Below, piece by piece: positions 1-9,807 of a DNA stretch of 64,000 nt. Origin of the DNA: Lachnospiraceae bacterium GAM79 (GTDB lineage Bacteria > Bacillota > Clostridia > Lachnospirales > Lachnospiraceae); NCBI GenBank assembly GCA_020735665.1, contig CP085928.1, positions 1,652,501 through 1,716,500 of the forward strand. The letters run 5' to 3'. A model generated the notes under the pieces. That model did no database searches, was not told the origin of the DNA, and saw only the letters and a program-made list of their open reading frames with translations. Position numbers and translations under genes: made by a program. Numbering within the stretch: the first letter of the stretch is position 1; the number at the start of each line of letters is the position of its first letter.

Positions 1-1
1 A

Positions 2-412
2 TGTCTTGCGATCGCCAGATATTGGGTGGAAAAACACGATGTCCTACAGCCTGAGCTTGCCGAAGAACATGCTTATGAATATAATATTATCCGAAAAGCC
101 CTGTCAAACAGGAGAAAAATGCAGATGACAGGCGGAATCATATACGTCAATCACATTCCTTCTGCATTCACACTGGGCGAGCCCTTGACCAATGATACTT
201 TTGATGTACATTTTGAGAAAGCGGACGACAGCATTGACGGCATCTATCCTATGATCAACAAAACATTTGTTGCAAACGAACTTCAAAATTACACATATGT
301 AAACAGAGAAGAGGATCTGGGACTTCCCGGGCTTCGCAAATCCAAAATGTCTTATGTTCCTGACATTTTATACAAAAAAGGAATCATTACCCTAACCGGT
401 CTCTATGATTAG
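2..412 (+). CDS. DUF2156 family protein, C-terminal part (5' end outside window)
   Basis: The frame is open from the first bases of the window, so this is the last 136 or so residues of a longer protein. The visible part carries the DUF2156 pattern (acyltransferase-like fold shared with the C-terminal domain of phosphatidylglycerol lysyltransferases): a helix with CLAIARYW, the strand TGGIIYVN, and the ending NREEDLGLPGLRKSKMSY shortly before the C-terminus. A GTG at 26 could be read as a start, but the conserved residues upstream of it argue for continuation. In Clostridia such stand-alone DUF2156 proteins are of unknown substrate; aminoacyl transfer to a lipid is possible but not shown. It ends 44 bases before the phosphofructokinase gene and may be cotranscribed with it. 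Confidence 0.8.
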   Translation, partial: CLAIARYWVEKHDVLQPELAEEHAYEYNIIRKALSNRRKMQMTGGIIYVNHIPSAFTLGEPLTNDTFDVHFEKADDSIDGIYPMINKTFVANELQNYTYVNREEDLGLPGLRKSKMSYVPDILYKKGIITLTGLYD

Positions 413-456
413 AAAACGGTTTTTAATTTTATTACACAAAAGAATGGAGAATCAAA

Positions 457-1692
457 ATGAAAAAAGAAAATTGCATCGTAGCTCAATCCGGCGGTCCAAC
501 CGCTGCCATCAACGCTTCTCTTGCCGGAGTGATCGATGGAGTAAAAAAATCCGGCAGCTTCACCCGTATCTACGGTTCTCTCCACGGCATAACCGGAGTA
601 CTTGAAAATAATCTGATGGATATGTCTCTGATGGCTCTTTCTCATTTCCCGATGTTAAATACCCTCGAACTGACACCTGCCATGTATCTCGGTTCTTGCC
701 GATATAAGCTTCCGGACTACGATAAAGATCCTGTTCCTTATGAACAGATCTTTGAACGTTTTGAAGAATACGGAATTGCAGCATTTTTCTATATTGGTGG
801 AAATGATTCTATGGATACGGTTATGAAACTCAGTGCATATGCAGAAAGTATTCATTCTGATGTCAGGATCGTCGGTATACCAAAGACGATTGACAACGAT
901 CTATATGCAACCGACCATACCCCGGGCTTTGGCTCTGCTGCCAAATATGTAGCTTCCACCATGCTTGAGATTGCACACGACGCTTATATCTATAAGATTC
1001 CGGCTGTTATCATCGTAGAAATAATGGGGCGCGATGCAGGATGGCTCACAGCATCCTCTGCACTTGCCAGAACAACTTACAGTCAGGCACCGGATCTCAT
1101 CTATCTGCCGGAAGTTGCATTCTCAAAAGAGCAGTTCTTAAAAGATGTAAAAAACAAGCTTACCAAACAAAAAACGGTTATCGTAGCTGTCTCAGAAGGA
1201 ATCCACGATGCTGATGGTAATTATATCAGTTCTGATTCTGCAGTTGCTGACAAATTCGGTCATGCACAGCTAAGTGGTGCCGGAAAAGCCCTAGAATATC
1301 TTGTACGTGATGAAATCGGTGTAAAAGTTCGTTCAATCGAATTAAATGTATTGCAGCGCTGTGCAGGTCACATTGCTTCCAGAACAGATATCACAGAATC
1401 CTTTGCTCTCGGACAGGCCGCAGTCAAATATGCCGCTGAAGGTAAGACCGGTATCATGGTTACGATCAATCGTATCTCCAATGATCCATATCAATGGATG
1501 ATCCAGTCGGCTGATGTATCAAAGATCGCAAATGAAGCAAAGTCCGTACCATCAGAGTGGATCCATCCGGATGGAAATGATGTCACAGACGAGATGATCG
1601 ACTATCTCCGTCCTTTGATCATCGGTGAAATATCCCTCCAGTATAAAGACGGACTTCCAGTTTATCTCCCGGTCGACCATTTATTACATTAA
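457..1692 (+). CDS. 6-phosphofructokinase, probably pyrophosphate-dependent
   Basis: 411 residues, the length of the clade of PfkA-superfamily enzymes found in Clostridia, longer than the 320-residue ATP enzyme. The phosphoryl-donor loop reads GGNDS (residues 114-118) and the catalytic segment PKTIDND (142-148). In this superfamily Asp at the position equivalent to E. coli Gly104 together with the Lys in PKTIDND marks use of PPi rather than ATP, so the expected reaction is fructose 6-phosphate + PPi to fructose 1,6-bisphosphate + Pi, reversible and cytosolic. The MGRDAGW motif for sugar phosphate binding is present. The Asn in GGNDS replaces the more usual Asp. A GGAGA ribosome site precedes the ATG. 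Donor specificity is inferred from residues only. Confidence 0.88.
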   Translation: MKKENCIVAQSGGPTAAINASLAGVIDGVKKSGSFTRIYGSLHGITGVLENNLMDMSLMALSHFPMLNTLELTPAMYLGSCRYKLPDYDKDPVPYEQIFERFEEYGIAAFFYIGGNDSMDTVMKLSAYAESIHSDVRIVGIPKTIDNDLYATDHTPGFGSAAKYVASTMLEIAHDAYIYKIPAVIIVEIMGRDAGWLTASSALARTTYSQAPDLIYLPEVAFSKEQFLKDVKNKLTKQKTVIVAVSEGIHDADGNYISSDSAVADKFGHAQLSGAGKALEYLVRDEIGVKVRSIELNVLQRCAGHIASRTDITESFALGQAAVKYAAEGKTGIMVTINRISNDPYQWMIQSADVSKIANEAKSVPSEWIHPDGNDVTDEMIDYLRPLIIGEISLQYKDGLPVYLPVDHLLH

Positions 1693-1911
1693 ATTTATAT
1701 ATGAATAACAAAGAAACAGTAAAATATCAATATACACAAAGCGAATAAAGCTTTTTTGTTCATATCGCACATATGCACACTTTATGTCAAAAAAAAATTA
1801 CTTTATATTTTCAAATAGTTGTTTTTATGGTCATAATTTGTTCATAATTATCCGATACTATATAGACAGTTCTTAATTCATAATTTTTTTCTTTGTTGTT
1901 GAAGATATTAG

Positions 1912-1942
1912 ATAAGCCCTTTTCTTTTCGAGAAGGGCTTAT
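1912..1942 (+). terminator. Hairpin, possible terminator downstream of phosphofructokinase
   Basis: A 10-bp perfect stem (ATAAGCCCTT / AAGGGCTTAT) with an 11-base loop is followed by TTAAATTT. It lies 220 bases past the phosphofructokinase stop, so either a long 3' UTR or a short independent transcript ends here. The stretch 1693-1910 is AT-rich and contains no open frame that I would call. Confidence 0.5.
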
Positions 1943-1991
1943 TTAAATTTATAATAACAGTCAGTCCGGCTCCTGCTCCGGGCACACAACA

Positions 1992-2049
1992 AAAAGCTCT
2001 CCTTCGGATAACAGACTATAACAAGCCTGCTTCTCAAAAGAGAGCTTTT
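1992..2049 (-). terminator. Probable terminator of gltBD
   Basis: AAAAGCTCTC and GAGAGCTTTT form a 10-bp stem with a loop of about 38 bases, 15 bases past the gltD stop when read on the minus strand, and the stem is followed there by a T-rich run. The long loop lowers confidence. Confidence 0.5.
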
Positions 2050-2063
2050 CCCTTTATTTTATG

Positions 2064-3629
2064 TTACATAAGATTCGTATATCCAACCAGCATGGAATCA
2101 ACCGCAACCGCTGCCTCTCTGCCCTCATGGATCGCCCATACGACCAGAGACTGTCCTCTGTGCATGTCACCGGCAACAAATACCTTAGGAACATTTGTTG
2201 CATAAGACTTCGGACATGCAGTCTTTACATTAGTACGCTCATTTAATTCTACACCAAAGCTGTCTGCTACGTACTTCTGGCTTCCAAGGAATCCTGCCGC
2301 GATCAAAACCACTTCACAGTCAATCACATATTCGCTGTCAGGTACTTCTGTCATATTCATACGACCGGTTTTTGGATCTTTCTGCCAGTCAAGCTTTACG
2401 CATTTTGCTCCTTTGACATTTCCATCCTTATCCTTTATAAACTCTTTAACTGTTGTCTCATAGATACGAGGATCATGTCCGTATACTGTGATTGCTTCCT
2501 GCTGACCATAATCTGTCTTGCAGACTCTAGGCCATTCCGGCCATGGATTATTTTCCGCCCTCTGATCCGGAAGCTTCGGCATCATCTCGAGCTGTGTGGC
2601 ACTCTTTGCCCCTTCTCTAACAGCCGTTCCTACACAATCATTACCGGTATCACCACCACCAATGACCAGAACATTTTTTCCCTTGCAGTTCACGAACTGT
2701 TTATCTGCAAACTTCGAATTTCGAAGGCTCATTGTGGTTGTCTTCAAGAAATCTACCGCAAAATAGATTCCCTTCGCATCTCTGCCTGCTGCCTTGATAT
2801 CTCTCGGATTAGAAGCACCACAGGCAAGTACGATAGCGTCATATTCCTTTAACAGATCTTCCGCCTTTACATACTTCTGATTTGGATTCTTCAGGTATCC
2901 TGTTATCTGATCATCCTTTGGATAAGGTGCCTTCGCCGAAGATTTTCCGGTTGCTACTTCCGTATTTAATACGAAACGGATACCTCGTTTCTCCATATAT
3001 GCAATCTTGCGGTCGATCACTTCTTTTTCAAGCTTCATATTCGGAATACCGTACATTAACAGTCCACCAGGTCTGTCACTTCTCTCATATACAGTAACCT
3101 CATGCCCGCGGCTGATCAACATATCTGCCACAGCAAGTCCGGACGGACCGGAGCCTATCACCGCAACCTTTTTATCTGTTTTTCCTTTTGGAGGCTGATC
3201 ATTTACCAGACCATTTGCATAAGCATATTCAATAATCGCACGTTCATTCTCTCTTACCGATACCGGATCTCCGTTAATGTTACAGGTACAGGCTTTCTCG
3301 CAGAGAGCTGGACATACACGGCTGGTAAATTCAGGGAAATTATTGGTCTTACTCAGTCTCGCATAAGCATGCTCCCAGTTATCGTTATAGATCATATCGT
3401 TCCATTCCGGTATCAGATTATTCAACGGACAACCGGATGCCATACCGCCGATCATCATTCCTGCCTGACAGAACGGGACACCACAGTCCATACATCTGGC
3501 AGCCTGGATCTTCTGCTCTTCAAGACTTAAAGGTATATGGAACTCATTGAAATTCTTAATTCTTTCTTCCGGAGCGATCTCTATACTGGTTTCTCTTTCA
3601 TACTCTAAAAATCCCGTTGGCTTTCCCAT
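2064..3629 (-). CDS. gltD: Glutamate synthase, small (NADPH-oxidising) subunit
   Basis: Electron-input subunit of GOGAT; transfers electrons from NAD(P)H via FAD and Fe-S clusters to GltB. The N-terminal ferredoxin-like region has the paired cysteine groups CMDCGVPFCQ and CPALCEKACTC that bind 4Fe-4S clusters. The FAD-binding GSGPSGL (about residue 158) and NADPH-binding GGGDTGND motifs follow, and the C-terminal VFVAGDMHRGQSLVVWA closes the FAD site. At 521 residues it is longer than the 472-residue E. coli protein. Its AGGAGGT ribosome site overlaps the end of gltB, two bases upstream, so the two are translated as a coupled pair. Confidence 0.96.
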   Translation of the reverse strand: MGKPTGFLEYERETSIEIAPEERIKNFNEFHIPLSLEEQKIQAARCMDCGVPFCQAGMMIGGMASGCPLNNLIPEWNDMIYNDNWEHAYARLSKTNNFPEFTSRVCPALCEKACTCNINGDPVSVRENERAIIEYAYANGLVNDQPPKGKTDKKVAVIGSGPSGLAVADMLISRGHEVTVYERSDRPGGLLMYGIPNMKLEKEVIDRKIAYMEKRGIRFVLNTEVATGKSSAKAPYPKDDQITGYLKNPNQKYVKAEDLLKEYDAIVLACGASNPRDIKAAGRDAKGIYFAVDFLKTTTMSLRNSKFADKQFVNCKGKNVLVIGGGDTGNDCVGTAVREGAKSATQLEMMPKLPDQRAENNPWPEWPRVCKTDYGQQEAITVYGHDPRIYETTVKEFIKDKDGNVKGAKCVKLDWQKDPKTGRMNMTEVPDSEYVIDCEVVLIAAGFLGSQKYVADSFGVELNERTNVKTACPKSYATNVPKVFVAGDMHRGQSLVVWAIHEGREAAVAVDSMLVGYTNLM

Positions 3630-3631
3630 AT

Positions 3632-6600
3632 CTATTTACCTCCATTTTTAATCCTGTAAAATGCTTCTATCGTTGCCTGCTCACTGTTCAGACCTTTTTC
3701 TTCCAGTGCGACAATCGTGTTCATCATCTTTTCGTAATCCTTTGGAATGATCTTCTTGAATTTTGGAAGATATTCATCGAACTTATCCAAAATCCGTTTT
3801 CCTACCTCTGAATTTGTATAATTTACATGATCCATGATCATCTGCTTTAATTCACCGATCTCGTATTTATCGGTTACGGCCTCGACATGAATCATTCCCT
3901 TATTCAGACGCTTATACAGATCATTCTCTATATCCAATACATATGCGATACCACCGCTCATACCTGCGGCAAAATTCTTTCCGGTGCGTCCAAGAACTAC
4001 TACCTTACCGCCTGTCATATACTCGCATCCATGGTCACCGACGCCCTCTACAACTGCAGTTGCACCGGAGTTACGAACAGCAAATCTTTCACCGGCTACA
4101 CCATTGATATATGCTTTACCGCTGGTTGCTCCATAAAGTGCTACGTTACCGATGATGATATTATCTTCATGGACAAATCTGGCAGATCGTGGTGGATATA
4201 CGATCAGCTTACCACCGGAAAGTCCTTTTCCGAAATAATCATTGCTGTCACCAACAAGCTCCAGCGTCAGTCCCTTCGGTACAAATGCACCAAAGCTCTG
4301 TCCACCCGCGCCATTGCATTTTACAAGGTAGGAATCATCCTCCAAAGTCTCTCCATAACGTTTTGTAATCTCTGATCCAAATATCGTACCAACGGAACGA
4401 TCCGTGTTTGTAACATCGATCTCGATGCTCTTCTTCTGTCCTTTTTCAAGGGCAGGTCCAAGCTTCTTTAACAGAACACGCATATCGATCGTCTTCTCCA
4501 GCTGGAAGTCATATGGATGCTTCTCGTTATATTTTATCTTATTCTGAGGTGCATCAATATATGGATTATTGATGATAAGTGACAGATCAACATTTCTGTC
4601 CTCTGCGCCCTTACCTGCATATAACAGATCGGAACGTCCTACCAGCTCATCCACAGTTCTGACACCAAGCTTCGACATATATTCACGAAGCTCCTCTGCG
4701 ATAAATTTCATAAAGTTAATAACATATTCCGGTTTGCCCTTAAATCTCTTACGAAGCTCCGGATTCTGTGTAGCAATACCAACCGGACAGGTATCCAGAT
4801 TACACACTCTCATCATTACACAGCCCATTGTTACCAGTGGAGCTGTCGCAAATCCGAATTCTTCTGCACCAAGCATCGCCGCGATAGCAACATCACGTCC
4901 GGTCATCAGCTTACCATCTGTCTCCAGAATAACTTTATTACGAAGATCATTCTTGATCAATGTCTGGTGTGTCTCTGCCAAACCAAGCTCCCAAGGAAGT
5001 CCTGCATAATGAATAGAGTTATTTGGTGCCGCACCGGTACCTCCATCATAACCGGAGATCAGGATAACCTGTGCTCCTGCCTTTGCTACACCGGCTGCAA
5101 CTGTACCAACACCGGCTTCTGATACCAGCTTTACAGAAATTCTTGCATCTCGGTTTGCATTCTTACAATCATAGATCAACTGTGCCAGATCCTCGATCGA
5201 ATAGATATCATGATGAGGTGGTGGTGAGATCAGGCTGACACCCGGAGTTGACAATCTGGTCTTTGCGATCCAAGGATATACCTTGCCTCCCGGAAGATGT
5301 CCACCTTCACCGGGTTTTGCTCCCTGCGCCATCTTAATCTGGATCTCTTTTGCGCTGACCAAATATCTGGATGTAACACCGAATCGTCCCGAAGCTACCT
5401 GTTTGATAGCTGAACAACGATTCTTGCCATCTTTTCCTATCGTTAATCGTTCAATGGACTCTCCACCCTCACCGGAATTGGATTTGCCTCCGATCGTATT
5501 CATTGCGATCGCCATGCACTCATGTGCTTCCTGTGAGATAGAACCATAACTCATAGCTCCTGTCTTGAATCGTTTTACGATTGATTCAACCGGCTCTACT
5601 TCTTCCATTGGAATCGGATTCTCCGCATATTTGAATTCCATCAGGCCTCTCAGATGGAATGGTTTTGTCTCATCTTCCAGACATGCGGTGTACTGCTTGA
5701 ACAGGTTATAATCACCACGTCTGGTTGCCTGCTGTAACAGGTAGATTGTCTGTGGGTTATACAGATGTTCTTCCTTGCCGCTTCTGAACTTGTGTGCACC
5801 GATACTTGTCAGTGCGAGGTTAGTATCCAAACCGAGCGGATCAAATGCTGATGAATGAAGAGCATCTACCGTCTCCTCGATCTCTTTGATACCGGAACCG
5901 CCTACACAGCTTACTGTATTAGTAAAGTATCTGTCGACTACTTCTTTTGAAAGTCCGATACATTCAAAAATCTGTGATCCCATGTATGACTGGATCGTTG
6001 ATACACCCATCTTGGATGCGATCTTTACAATACCATGCATGATCGCCGCATTGTAATCATCAACAGCCGCATTGAAATCTTTGTTTAACAGGTGACTGTC
6101 AACCATCTGCTTGATCGTCTCGATCGCCAGATATGGGTTAACCGCACACGCACCATAACCAAGCAGCGTTGCAAAATGATGAACATTTCTAGGATCGGCA
6201 CTCTCAAGGATGATTGCAACCGATGTACGCTTTTTTGTTCTTACCAGATGCTTCTGCATAGCCGAAACAGCTAATAATGAAGGAATCGCAACATGAGTTT
6301 CATCTACGCCACGGTCTGATAAGATCAGAATATTCACACCGTCACGATACAACTTGTCTGCTTCTACAAACAATCGATCCAAAGCTTTTTCGAGTGATGT
6401 ATTCTTATAATAAAGAATCGGAAGAACGCCAACCTTAAGTCCCTCTACCTTCATATTCTTGATCTTTAAAAGATCTGTATTTGTAAGGATCGGATTATGG
6501 ATCTTTAATACATGACAGTTCTCCGGCTTCTCTTCCAGAATATTTCCATCCTTTCCGAGATATACGGAAGTCGATGTTACGATCTCCTCACGAATCGCAT

Positions 6601-8179
6601 CAATTGGAGGATTTGTTACCTGTGCAAATAACTGTTTAAAGTAATTAAACAATGGCTTGTGGCTGTTTGATAATACTGCAAGCGGAGTATCAGTTCCCAT
6701 CGCACTGATTGCCTCTGCTCCTTTTTCAGCCATTGGATAGATTGTATTTTTAAAATCTTCAAATGTATAACCAAATGCGGTCTGGAGTTTTGCACGCTCT
6801 TCATCTGTATATTCTTCTACACGAATATTCGGTATCTTAAGATCATTTAAATGAACCAGATTACTGTCAAGCCATTCACCATATGGTTTTGCTTTTGCAT
6901 ATTTCTCCTTGATCTCATCATCTGATATCAATCTTCCGTTCACTGTATCGACTAACAACATACGTCCCGGTCTCAAACGGTCTTTTTTCACGATCTTAGA
7001 TGGATCGACCTCTAACACACCAACTTCAGATGAAAGGATCAAATAATCATCATCTGTTATATAATATCTGGAAGGTCTGAGTCCGTTACGGTCAAGCACT
7101 GCACCCATGATATCTCCATCTGTGAACAGGATCGATGCAGGTCCGTCCCATGGCTCCATCATTGTTGCATAATACTGATAGAAATCTTTCTTCTCCTGGC
7201 TCATAAATCGATCATTTTCCCATGGTTCAGGGATCGTGATCATAACTGCCAGCGGAAGCGGAATACCATTTAATACAAGGAATTCAAGACAGTTATCCAG
7301 TCTTGCGGAATCGGAACCATTTGGATCAAGTACAGGCATAACCTTGTACATCTCGTCCTGCATGATCGTAGATTCCATTGTCTCTTCTCTGGCGATCATC
7401 TTATCTTCATTTCCACGAATCGTATTGATCTCACCATTATGGCAGAGATAACGATACGGATGTGCCCGAAGCCAGCTAGGAGTTGTATTCGTGGAGAATC
7501 TCGAATGTACAAGTCCGATCGCTGATTCATAATCCGGATCCTGAAGGTCGTTATAGAACTTACGAAGTTCTCCAACTAAGAACATACCTTTATATACGAT
7601 CGTTTTACTGGAAAGTGATGGTACATAGGTATCATCATTACTTTCTTCAAATATTCTTCTGACAAAGTAAAGCTTTCGGTCAAAATCAAGTCCCGTTTTC
7701 ACGCTGTCAGGTCTCTTGATAAATGCCTGCATAATGCACGGCATAACATCAACAGCCTTCTTTCCAAGAATTCCCGGAGTAGTCGGAACCATTCTCCAAC
7801 ACAGGAACTCAAGTCCCTCTTTCTCGACAATAACCTCAAACATCTTCATTGCCTGTTTTCTTGGCAGTTCATCCTGCGGAAAGAAAAACATACCAATACC
7901 ATAATCACGTTCTTTACCCAGATCATATCCGAGCTCCGCAACTGCTTTCTTAAAAAATTTATGTGAAATCTGAAGAAGGATACCTACACCATCACCGGTT
8001 TTTCCTTCTGCGTCTTTTCCTGCTCTGTGTTCCAGATTTTCAACAATCTTTAACGCATTATTTACGGTTTCATGTGTCTTAATGCCTTTGATATTAACAA
8101 CGGCACCGATACCACAGTTATCATGTTCGTATTCTTCACTGTATAACCCTGGATTTACTACGTTTCTGTTATCTTCCAT
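3632..8179 (-). CDS. gltB: Glutamate synthase, large subunit
   Basis: About 1515 residues. Converts 2-oxoglutarate and glutamine to two glutamates. The N-terminal Ntn amidotransferase starts EYEHDNCGIG; the Cys (residue 22 from the chosen start) becomes the N-terminal nucleophile after cleavage. The FMN-binding barrel and the 3Fe-4S cysteines (CVMMRVCNLDTCPVG) follow, and the C-terminal GXGXG beta-helix is present (GNVALYGATSGKAYI). An upstream in-frame TTG at 8197 is possible, but GGAAAGGAAA sits nine bases before the ATG at 8179, so that start is preferred. Together with glnA at 57.7 kb it forms the GS-GOGAT ammonium route. Confidence 0.97.
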   Translation of the reverse strand: MEDNRNVVNPGLYSEEYEHDNCGIGAVVNIKGIKTHETVNNALKIVENLEHRAGKDAEGKTGDGVGILLQISHKFFKKAVAELGYDLGKERDYGIGMFFFPQDELPRKQAMKMFEVIVEKEGLEFLCWRMVPTTPGILGKKAVDVMPCIMQAFIKRPDSVKTGLDFDRKLYFVRRIFEESNDDTYVPSLSSKTIVYKGMFLVGELRKFYNDLQDPDYESAIGLVHSRFSTNTTPSWLRAHPYRYLCHNGEINTIRGNEDKMIAREETMESTIMQDEMYKVMPVLDPNGSDSARLDNCLEFLVLNGIPLPLAVMITIPEPWENDRFMSQEKKDFYQYYATMMEPWDGPASILFTDGDIMGAVLDRNGLRPSRYYITDDDYLILSSEVGVLEVDPSKIVKKDRLRPGRMLLVDTVNGRLISDDEIKEKYAKAKPYGEWLDSNLVHLNDLKIPNIRVEEYTDEERAKLQTAFGYTFEDFKNTIYPMAEKGAEAISAMGTDTPLAVLSNSHKPLFNYFKQLFAQVTNPPIDAIREEIVTSTSVYLGKDGNILEEKPENCHVLKIHNPILTNTDLLKIKNMKVEGLKVGVLPILYYKNTSLEKALDRLFVEADKLYRDGVNILILSDRGVDETHVAIPSLLAVSAMQKHLVRTKKRTSVAIILESADPRNVHHFATLLGYGACAVNPYLAIETIKQMVDSHLLNKDFNAAVDDYNAAIMHGIVKIASKMGVSTIQSYMGSQIFECIGLSKEVVDRYFTNTVSCVGGSGIKEIEETVDALHSSAFDPLGLDTNLALTSIGAHKFRSGKEEHLYNPQTIYLLQQATRRGDYNLFKQYTACLEDETKPFHLRGLMEFKYAENPIPMEEVEPVESIVKRFKTGAMSYGSISQEAHECMAIAMNTIGGKSNSGEGGESIERLTIGKDGKNRCSAIKQVASGRFGVTSRYLVSAKEIQIKMAQGAKPGEGGHLPGGKVYPWIAKTRLSTPGVSLISPPPHHDIYSIEDLAQLIYDCKNANRDARISVKLVSEAGVGTVAAGVAKAGAQVILISGYDGGTGAAPNNSIHYAGLPWELGLAETHQTLIKNDLRNKVILETDGKLMTGRDVAIAAMLGAEEFGFATAPLVTMGCVMMRVCNLDTCPVGIATQNPELRKRFKGKPEYVINFMKFIAEELREYMSKLGVRTVDELVGRSDLLYAGKGAEDRNVDLSLIINNPYIDAPQNKIKYNEKHPYDFQLEKTIDMRVLLKKLGPALEKGQKKSIEIDVTNTDRSVGTIFGSEITKRYGETLEDDSYLVKCNGAGGQSFGAFVPKGLTLELVGDSNDYFGKGLSGGKLIVYPPRSARFVHEDNIIIGNVALYGATSGKAYINGVAGERFAVRNSGATAVVEGVGDHGCEYMTGGKVVVLGRTGKNFAAGMSGGIAYVLDIENDLYKRLNKGMIHVEAVTDKYEIGELKQMIMDHVNYTNSEVGKRILDKFDEYLPKFKKIIPKDYEKMMNTIVALEEKGLNSEQATIEAFYRIKNGGK

Positions 8180-8283
8180 GCTCGTTTTCCTTTCCAACTT
8201 ATTGCCAGTACCTGTAGAGATCTTATAGTCAGGTTATCTGATAGTGATTCTCAAATGCGGCTCTGTGCTTTTTATGATTTGTA

Positions 8284-8312
8284 ATCATACTATCTTTTTT
8301 TCCGTTTGTAAA
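8284..8312 (-). promoter_or_regulatory. Sigma-A promoter for gltBD
   Basis: On the minus strand TTTACA (8307-8312), a 17-base spacer and TATGAT (8284-8289) form a good vegetative promoter about 105 bases upstream of the gltB start. The rest of 8180-8500 holds only this promoter and the terminator at 8399-8443. Confidence 0.65.
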
Positions 8313-8398
8313 CAACTTTTTTCGTCAAATTGTCAGATAGTTTGCAAACTTAATTTTATAAAGTGTTTTGTATAGTCAATATAAATTATTGCAAATCA

Positions 8399-8443
8399 AA
8401 AAGACACAATTGCAATGGTCTTTCCATTGAAATCGTGTCTTTT
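8399..8443 (-). terminator. Terminator of the rfb-LCP-glycosidase operon
   Basis: A 20-bp stem with two mismatches (outer part AAAAGACAC / GTGTCTTTT) and a five-base loop is followed on the minus strand by a T run. It lies 60 bases past the stop of the glycosidase gene. Confidence 0.8.
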
Positions 8444-8502
8444 ACTTTTAAAATATATAATCCGCATTTTGTGCGTTTTGTGTTTAAATTTGCCCAATCG
8501 GT

Positions 8503-9807
8503 CTATTCTTTCTCAATAGCAGTATGCTTCATCACCAAAATTCTTCTTACGCTTTCGTTGATCTGAGTCTCCGCAATAATCTGATCTTTTACTGCCTGCT
8601 TTATCCCCTCAACTGCCTGTTCCAGATTTTCCGGTTCCAATATCATATCATTTCCTGCAGCCACCGCATAAATCGCAGCATCCCCGGCTGAATATGTATC
8701 GGTAATTGATTCCATCTGCAATGAATCCGTAATGATTACTCTGGAAAAACCAAGTTCTGTCCGAAGAATATCTGTCACGATTTCTTTAGAAAGATCGGAT
8801 GGGATATTCGATATATCGGTTACGATCATATGCCCTACCATCACAAAGTCAGCTCCTGCATCAATTCCTGCCCGAAACGACTGAAATTCATTGTTTTCAA
8901 GATCGTCTTTCGTCTCATATACATATGCATTTCCATAATGGGAATCTTCTTTTGTATTGCCATGCCCGGGAAAATGCTTCAAAGTACAGAGCACTCCGCC
9001 TGCGTGAAAACCGCGCACCGCATATGGAATTAATTCCGCCGCTTCACTATAAATATTGCTGTAAGCTCTCTTTCCTATGACTGTATTCCCCGGATTTGAC
9101 CATACATCTGCTACCGGAGCAAAATCAAGGTTAAATCCATAATACGACAGATTATCTCCGATCTGTCTTGCATTCTCATACGCAATATCTCCACCCAGAT
9201 TTCTGTAATCATACATTGATCCGATATCACCGCCATCTATATTGCCAAGCTTCTGCATTACGCGGCTGACCGTTCCGCCTTCCTCATCTACAGCAAGGAA
9301 GAGTGTAATATCAGAATTATCCTGCATTTCCTTCAACAGCTTTTTCAGCTGTTTTTTCGTCTGTATGTTTTTTGATTTCAGCATAATCCCACCGACAGGA
9401 TACTTCTTAAGCGCCGACTTAAATTCCTTATCCAGCTTGGTCACATCATGACTTAAAACCAGATTCTCAGGATTTACAAACATCATCTGACATACCTTTT
9501 CATGCAGTCCCATATGAGCGATATATCGTTCTGTCATACCTGCCCATGCAAGATTCTGTCTTATATCTTTAATCCATTCATGAAGCAATACCCCACGTAC
9601 AGGGAAGCTGTCATTGGTATTGCGCCTGCAAAATATTTGCTCCGGTAAAATCTCTGTATTTTCTATCTCTATTACTCCGGTTTCATTCGCCCGGACATAT
9701 TCCATCTGTCTGTATTTCCCGAAAAGTAATACTATCACACATATGATCACTGTCAGCACCGGAATCTTCCCTACGAAAAGTCTCAGACGGATTCTGATAT
9801 TATTCAT
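8503..9807 (-). CDS. Membrane-anchored glycoside hydrolase family 3, NagZ-like
   Basis: 434 residues. One N-terminal membrane segment (about residues 13-30, IPVLTVIICVIVLLF) with a short Arg-rich cytoplasmic tail places the enzyme outside the membrane. The GH3 barrel shows LFLAVDEEGG, KHFPGHG followed by DSH (the Asp-His acid/base dyad of NagZ-type enzymes) and ITDSLQM, whose Asp is the expected nucleophile. NagZ-type enzymes remove beta-linked N-acetylglucosamine, here plausibly from peptidoglycan or a surface polysaccharide. The start overlaps the end of the upstream LCP gene by eight bases, so the two are likely coupled. Exact substrate unknown. Confidence 0.88.
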   Translation of the reverse strand: MNNIRIRLRLFVGKIPVLTVIICVIVLLFGKYRQMEYVRANETGVIEIENTEILPEQIFCRRNTNDSFPVRGVLLHEWIKDIRQNLAWAGMTERYIAHMGLHEKVCQMMFVNPENLVLSHDVTKLDKEFKSALKKYPVGGIMLKSKNIQTKKQLKKLLKEMQDNSDITLFLAVDEEGGTVSRVMQKLGNIDGGDIGSMYDYRNLGGDIAYENARQIGDNLSYYGFNLDFAPVADVWSNPGNTVIGKRAYSNIYSEAAELIPYAVRGFHAGGVLCTLKHFPGHGNTKEDSHYGNAYVYETKDDLENNEFQSFRAGIDAGADFVMVGHMIVTDISNIPSDLSKEIVTDILRTELGFSRVIITDSLQMESITDTYSAGDAAIYAVAAGNDMILEPENLEQAVEGIKQAVKDQIIAETQINESVRRILVMKHTAIEKE